Source: Sarcomyxa edulis (lineage: Eukaryota > Basidiomycota > Agaricomycetes > Agaricales > Mycenaceae). From it: a DNA stretch of 64,000 nt. The notes below the pieces were generated by a model that was not told the DNA's origin, made no database searches, and was given only the letters and a program-made list of their open reading frames with translations. Positions 59,691 through 64,000 of the stretch are shown here, piece after piece; positions within the stretch are counted from its first letter, which is position 1, and each line of letters starts with the position of its first letter. Both the position numbers and the translations under genes were made by a program. The stretch is from contig QUOL01000004.1 in NCBI GenBank assembly GCA_009761415.1, positions 248,001-312,000 of the forward strand. Reading direction: 5' to 3'.

Positions 59691-61400
59691 ATGTCCCTGC
59701 CTATGAACGAAGTAGTACCCCAGTGTCTCCCCACACCTAATCCCAATTTTGAACCATCTTCTTCAGGGCCACCAGCACGCTGCCAACGCAGACGAGCACC
59801 TTGCGCAAGGTTACCTCATTCCTGCTGCAGAGGAGCACTACAAAGCTGCAGAAGCCTATCTAGCAGCTGTAGAACGAAGTAACGATGAATCCGTGCGTAC
59901 CCAACCTTCTTCCATGCGTCGTCGTCGGTCCTCACAGCGAACCTGCAGGCAAAACGCACCATGAAAATGCTCTACAACGAACACTGCAAGGTACTCATCT
60001 CCCCATGCGACCCTACCCTTGTACGTACGCAAATAAGGTAATGAAACTCACTCGGATCACCAGGCAGGTAAAGAGCTGGACAGGAAAATAGCCAAACTAC
60101 GAGAAGAAGGTCGGGATCCAAGCCTACCCCAGAAGCCCGAGCCTATCCATCAACAGCACCACTCGTCATCCAACATACAATCCATTCCCGGAGACTTCCC
60201 GCGTTCTGCACCGTCACCACCGCCCAACAGGCCAATGTCTGACTCTCAGAATACTGTTGATGAATCGTTTATGATCTTGGGTGGTCAACGTGTAAGTCTC
60301 ATAACTCTTTCTTGGGTTAATGAGGTTTTGACATTGTTGGTCCAGTCGGATCCGGGAGATGCATTCAATCAATTCTGGACCATCATGAATGGGATGCTAG
60401 ATAACCTCTCACAACCTGTCGCATTCGCTACTGCACCACTCGGCGTCGGAGAATCGGCACTACTGACTGCAGATGGAGCACGAAGAGTGCTACGGAGGGA
60501 TGGGAGTGATACGAGTATAGAGGACCCAGGAACATCGCGTCCTACGAGGAAGATTGGGATGAAGAAACCGGTAGCCAGTAACACGTCGAAATCGCCTATA
60601 GAGGAAGAAGAGTTTGACGAGGATATTTTCGATGATGGTCAGTCTTGTTTCGTGTGGCAATCAGAAAGATGTCCTCTTCTTTGCTGGCTGACAAACGGTC
60701 GTTTCACAGGAGACGAACTATCTGAATCGTTCTGTCTCATCCCTTCAGGCTCAGAGCCTTCGCAATCAGCTCTCAAAAAAGAGAATGCCACACTGAAATC
60801 CAATCTTGAAGAAGCGCTGATGCGAGTCGCAGCAGCAGATCGTGCCCTACAATTACGAAATGACCAGGACAGACAGCTGCGCGATAGCATCGTGATGGCT
60901 CGGCGTGAGGTAAGTAAACAAACGTTCCTCCCATCCTGATATCCTCATCCCTTCATCCTCCTTCCTCACGGCAATATCAATGAATCAAACAGGCCCAACG
61001 CGCTATGGGAGCATCGACAATAGCTGTAGGCCAACAACGTGCCGCAGTCGATCTGAGCTCCTTAAATATCGGCATACCCGTGCCTGGCTTGAATTCGGGA
61101 CGAGAAGCACAGTACGCGCGTCGGGTCCGAGAATTAGAGGAGGACGTGCGTGTGCTGAAAACGGAGAATGAGCGACAAGTCCGTGACCCCCTTCCCTCCT
61201 TGTTCGTTTCACTAAAACTGATCGGGTTCTTCGTGCCATCACTTCGACAGAAAACTATGATAGTCAGATACAAGGAAAAGTGGGAAAAATTGAAGGACGC
61301 ACAGAAACGGAAGAAAGAGGCGAAAGCTGCTGCTGAGGCTGCTTCGTCGAAAGTGAGAGAGCGGATTGTTGAGGATCCGGAAGGGGAGCAGGAGTTATAG
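59691..61400 (+). CDS. MIT-domain and coiled-coil protein, candidate Atg38/NRBF2
   Basis: The assembled protein starts MSLPMNEGHQHAANADEHLA and forms an MIT-like three-helix domain: YLIPAAEEHYKAAEAYLAAV, then SAKRTMKMLYNEHCKAGKEL and DRKIAKLREEG. A Pro/His-rich linker leads to DAFNQFWTIMNGMLDNLSQP, an acidic patch (EEEEFDEDIFDDG), and two long coiled-coil runs, SALKKENATLKSNLEEALMR and ARRVRELEEDVRVLKTENER. The C-terminus is Lys/Ala-rich (KWEKLKDAQKRKKEAKAAAE). An N-terminal MIT followed by a coiled coil is the layout of Atg38/NRBF2, which tethers the PI3-kinase complex for autophagy. ESCRT-associated MIT proteins share part of this, so orthology is only likely. About seven introns; first exon 59691-59711. 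Confidence 0.7.
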
Positions 61401-62629
61401 GTGTAGATAGACATGGTTCATGGCCCTCAGTCTGTCCCTTTTCTTGTACATATATGTGTATTCCGTATCGGGTAGTACAAGGAAAATATACCCAGCAAAA
61501 TGTATATCCCTGACACTGCGCCTTCTGTTAGTAGCATGGGGTATTGAAAAGTACGGATGACATGGTCATGGACGTAGTCCTAACGGATTAATCACGGAGA
61601 AGCTTGATGACAAGTATAGATAGGCATGCCATTGTACATAGAACGGCAAGGATATCATATACAATTATAACAAACTGTATAGATGATGATCATTGGTTCC
61701 GAGAACTTTGGAAGAACATAATTGAAGAGGTTGTAAGCCTAATTTCGAGTCAATTAGTGCCGACGAACTCAGCTTCGCGCAGATTCGAGATCAATTAACC
61801 ACGAGGTGAGCGATGCCGAAAGCTTGACGAGGATTAGAGAGAAGGGCATTGATACGTTGACGTTGGCGGGGAGGAGACGCCGAGTTGTTGGACTTTTCAT
61901 GATACATCAACTGGACAGTCCCCATGCAGAGGAGCAGCTGTGACTGTATTGGAGTGAAAAACCGAGAAGATGCCTATCGTCGCTCTAGACACAAAATGTG
62001 ATCAAGTGGGACGCCGACTCTGTGAACGATTGACAATTCAGAGGCCCACATCCGACGGAATCATGCCAGACCCATCTGTTTAGATGAGAAAGTGTAGTGT
62101 GTGAAGCAGGCGGTACGGCCAAAGTTGTGCGTATTCTAGTGCAAGCGGGGGCCGAATGACATGGATTCGAAGGGTGGGGAAGTATACCTACGGTTCCGGG
62201 GGTAACCTCGGGCAGTTGGCTGAAATGAAGTCTTGTGGACTCGATGGGGACAATTCCTCCGTCATTCACTCATAGCTCGTTGCTTTGAACTTTGATTTGG
62301 CTGTGCGAAGAGAATATAATCGTTACGAAAAGGTACACAGGAATAACGGAGGTGCTCTACCGTGGAAGTGTGCGTGAACATCTGAGATGTCGATATTCAG
62401 AGAAGTAGATGGTGAGAAATCCACGTTTCCCTGTCATTTGCGAAGGAGATAGGAAATATAAGCGTCGATTTTCGTTTAGCTGCCACGGCAGTAATAATTA
62501 GCACGAGAAGGCATTGACAAGTCCTATACTGTGGGCAAGTAAGGGTGCCGATGTGCGAATGAGATGCGATCCAAATCAGTTTATAGTAGTACAGGCAATA
62601 TCTTTAGAGGCTTCTTCGTATACGTACAG
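61401..62629. other. Convergent gap between MIT gene and MOG1, 1.23 kb
   Basis: Longer than needed for two 3' UTRs. Open frames (61604-61798 plus, 61985-62269 minus) show no domain, and there is no good tRNA B-box. No repeat was recognised. Confidence 0.45.
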
Positions 62630-63279
62630 TCATGCAAACAGGTCATAGTTGATGATGCGCAAAGATTTTGCGAAAGCGTCGAAATCAGCCTGTGCGGCAT
62701 TCCATCCCTGTTCTCCGACTGCACCTCCATCTTCAGACTTGATAGGCACGTTAAACGTCACTACTAAGTCGACGTTCTTGGATTCCACACGGTAAAGGGC
62801 CATCAGGATGCGGACCTCATCAGGGCTCGTCCGATTGAATTTTTGGACGTGTTGGATGCCGGAGAGAATGATGGCGGAGGGAGTAGTGTCACCTCGGTCA
62901 TTTGGTATCACGCTGACACCGAGGACTTGACTGGATCGAGCGTCATTATCGTGTGCTAATGAATCAAAGTGAAACCTGCATTGACAGTCCATTAAAATCG
63001 GCGATGAATATCAAAACAAGTGCAACTTACCTGATCGCATCGTCAAATTTGGCAGGTTCTACCTTCTCGAGAATTTCCGTGATGATACTGATGCTGGAGT
63101 CTGGGTATACGAAGACCTCTTGTGTGTCTGGCACTTGTCGAATCGTACTGGAATTTGCTGAGGATAGGGATGGTGAGTTTGAGTACAGAAACATAGACAT
63201 ACGATGCGTCGATAACATGAGACGGTGTAACGGCGGTAATCGCACCGCCAAACAGTTCTCGGACAGAGGTGGAAGACAT
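62630..63279 (-). CDS. MOG1: Ran-GTPase-binding protein Mog1
   Basis: Mog1 binds Ran and promotes nucleotide release, so it supports nuclear transport. Three exons; the joins restore VIDASTIRQVPDTQEVFVYP and DDAIRFHFDSLAHDNDARSS, giving about 179 residues. The start MSSTSVRELFGGAITAVTPS matches the family's RELFGGAI entry, and IDxSxxRQVPDxQEVF is its best conserved block. SIITEILEKVEPAKFDDAIR and LMALYRVESKNVDLVVTFNV follow, with the Mog1/PsbP fold's beta sheet. All frames are intact. The ATG at 63277-63279 lies only about 60 bp from the nearest GTAACTTAC repeat upstream. Confidence 0.94.
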
Positions 63280-63336
63280 TGCAGATGATGAAGGAAATAG
63301 GGTTGGGTATAAAACTAAGCCGAGGTAAGATACCTA

Positions 63337-63997
63337 GGTAACTTACAAATCCCAAAACGGTCGAGGTAATTTACCGTATAAAACTGTAACTTACATATTT
63401 TCCCACGCTCTCGGGAGGGCGTAAGAGGGCGTTTTTTTCTTCCGCTGGCGCGTTTTGTAGGGTTTTGAGCACATACTAGGGTGTCTAAGGTATGATTGAA
63501 CAGGATTCAGACTTAGAGAAGACAATCCACAAAATTTGCGGAGCAACCGTGGGTCTATGGTTCCTCGGCACTTGCCGGTTAGTACCGAGTTGGTACAAGT
63601 TTCTTGCACATTTAGGCTGGCATTTAGGTAGAGAAAAAATGACATTAACATTTGTATGTATGTATCTTCAAGTGATGCATTCGAGAACTCTTGTTTTGCA
63701 AAGTTGGAAGATTTTTCACAGAGTACAAGCACTCTCTGCTCTTGATGTGTTTCGGTCGCGTGGCAAGATTTTTTGAATGAAATTTCTGCCGACATTTTGT
63801 TCATATTTTGAGGTCCGTGCACCGTTAGCGACGGTCTGAAGACACTCAAGACAGACTTTACTGAAGGTGTCCCCAGACCCACATAGCCTTGAGATGACTT
63901 TGGAGTTATATACCATTGATACATGCCCAATTAGGTCGATGTATGATACCTGTAAGTTACAGTAAGTTACCATGTAACTTACACGATGTAACTTACA
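63337..63997. repeat. Cluster of inverted GTAACTTAC repeats, possible mobile element
   Basis: GGTAACTTAC at 63337-63346 and CTGTAACTTACA at 63384-63395 face the inverted pair TGTAAGTTACA (63951-63961) and GTAAGTTACC (63962-63971); two more direct copies of TGTAACTTACA follow at 63973-63983 and 63987-63997. The first four could be the ends of a roughly 635-bp inverted-repeat element, with more repeats continuing past the window edge. No target duplication is clear. Confidence 0.5.
63391..63924 (-). CDS. Open frame inside the right-edge repeat cluster, doubtful
   Basis: A 177-residue minus-strand frame with an ATG at 63922-63924. It has no recognised domain; SNFAKQEFSNASLEDTYIQM and RKFCGLSSLSLNPVQ show no family. 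It lies wholly between the inverted repeats, so it could be internal sequence of a mobile element, or a chance frame. It is listed because it spans most of the segment without a stop. Confidence 0.2.
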   Translation of the reverse strand: MYQWYITPKSSQGYVGLGTPSVKSVLSVFRPSLTVHGPQNMNKMSAEISFKKSCHATETHQEQRVLVLCEKSSNFAKQEFSNASLEDTYIQMLMSFFLYLNASLNVQETCTNSVLTGKCRGTIDPRLLRKFCGLSSLSLNPVQSYLRHPSMCSKPYKTRQRKKKTPSYALPRAWENM

Positions 63998-64000
63998 CCC

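Overview
This window is gene-dense nuclear DNA of a filamentous fungus, most likely an Agaricomycete-type basidiomycete. Genes are split by many 45-75 nt GT-AG introns, intergenic gaps are usually 100-700 bp, both strands are used, and the conserved products (Ubc9, Snu13, proteasome beta5, Abd1, Rsp5, histone H1, 24 kDa complex I subunit, Mog1, Tel2, IPC synthase) are fungal in character. There are no operons. I recognised no rRNA, tRNA or CRISPR array. Gene models were made by hand, by joining reading frames at splice sites that restore known family motifs.

Layout. 0-6 kb: a PB1-like plus retropepsin-like orphan protein, UBC9 and SNU13 (minus strand), then AUR1-type IPC synthase and a gamma-glutamylcyclotransferase-like gene (plus). 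6.6-12.5 kb: proteasome beta5 and a Sac2/INPP5F-like phosphoinositide phosphatase with a GC-AG intron. 12.9-16 kb: a paxillin-like LIM protein. 16-19 kb: the largest non-coding gap, holding a 1,119-bp element with perfect 21-bp terminal inverted repeats. 19-26.2 kb: a Zn2Cys6 transcription factor and an Erf2-type DHHC palmitoyltransferase (minus). 27.5-36.4 kb: phosphopantetheine adenylyltransferase, a membrane-anchored AMP-binding protein with a decayed ATP motif, histone H1 and TEL2. 36.5-39.8 kb: an AKR7-type reductase and an unfamiliar protein with two glycine-rich beta-prism-like repeats. 41.5-46.6 kb: complex I 24 kDa subunit, a bestrophin-like channel with a 6-nt microexon, and an orphan disordered protein. 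46.9-51.9 kb: a large protein laid out like a Red1/SYCP2 meiotic axis core (helical domain, PH-like domain, long disordered middle, C-terminal coiled coil). 52.6-63.3 kb: cap methyltransferase ABD1, HECT ligase RSP5, a small orphan gene, an MIT/coiled-coil (Atg38/NRBF2-like) gene and MOG1. The right edge holds a cluster of inverted GTAACTTAC repeats just upstream of MOG1, probably a second mobile element cut by the window end.

Most genes are single-copy housekeeping genes with no shared pathway. The SUMO E2, the Rsp5 ligase and the proteasome subunit belong to ubiquitin-type pathways, and H1, TEL2 and the candidate axis protein act on chromosomes, but I see no evidence that neighbourhood reflects function. 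The most novel items are the candidate meiotic axis protein, the glycine-repeat protein at 38.6-39.8 kb, the retropepsin-like orphan without a DTG motif, the bestrophin microexon and the two mobile-element signatures.
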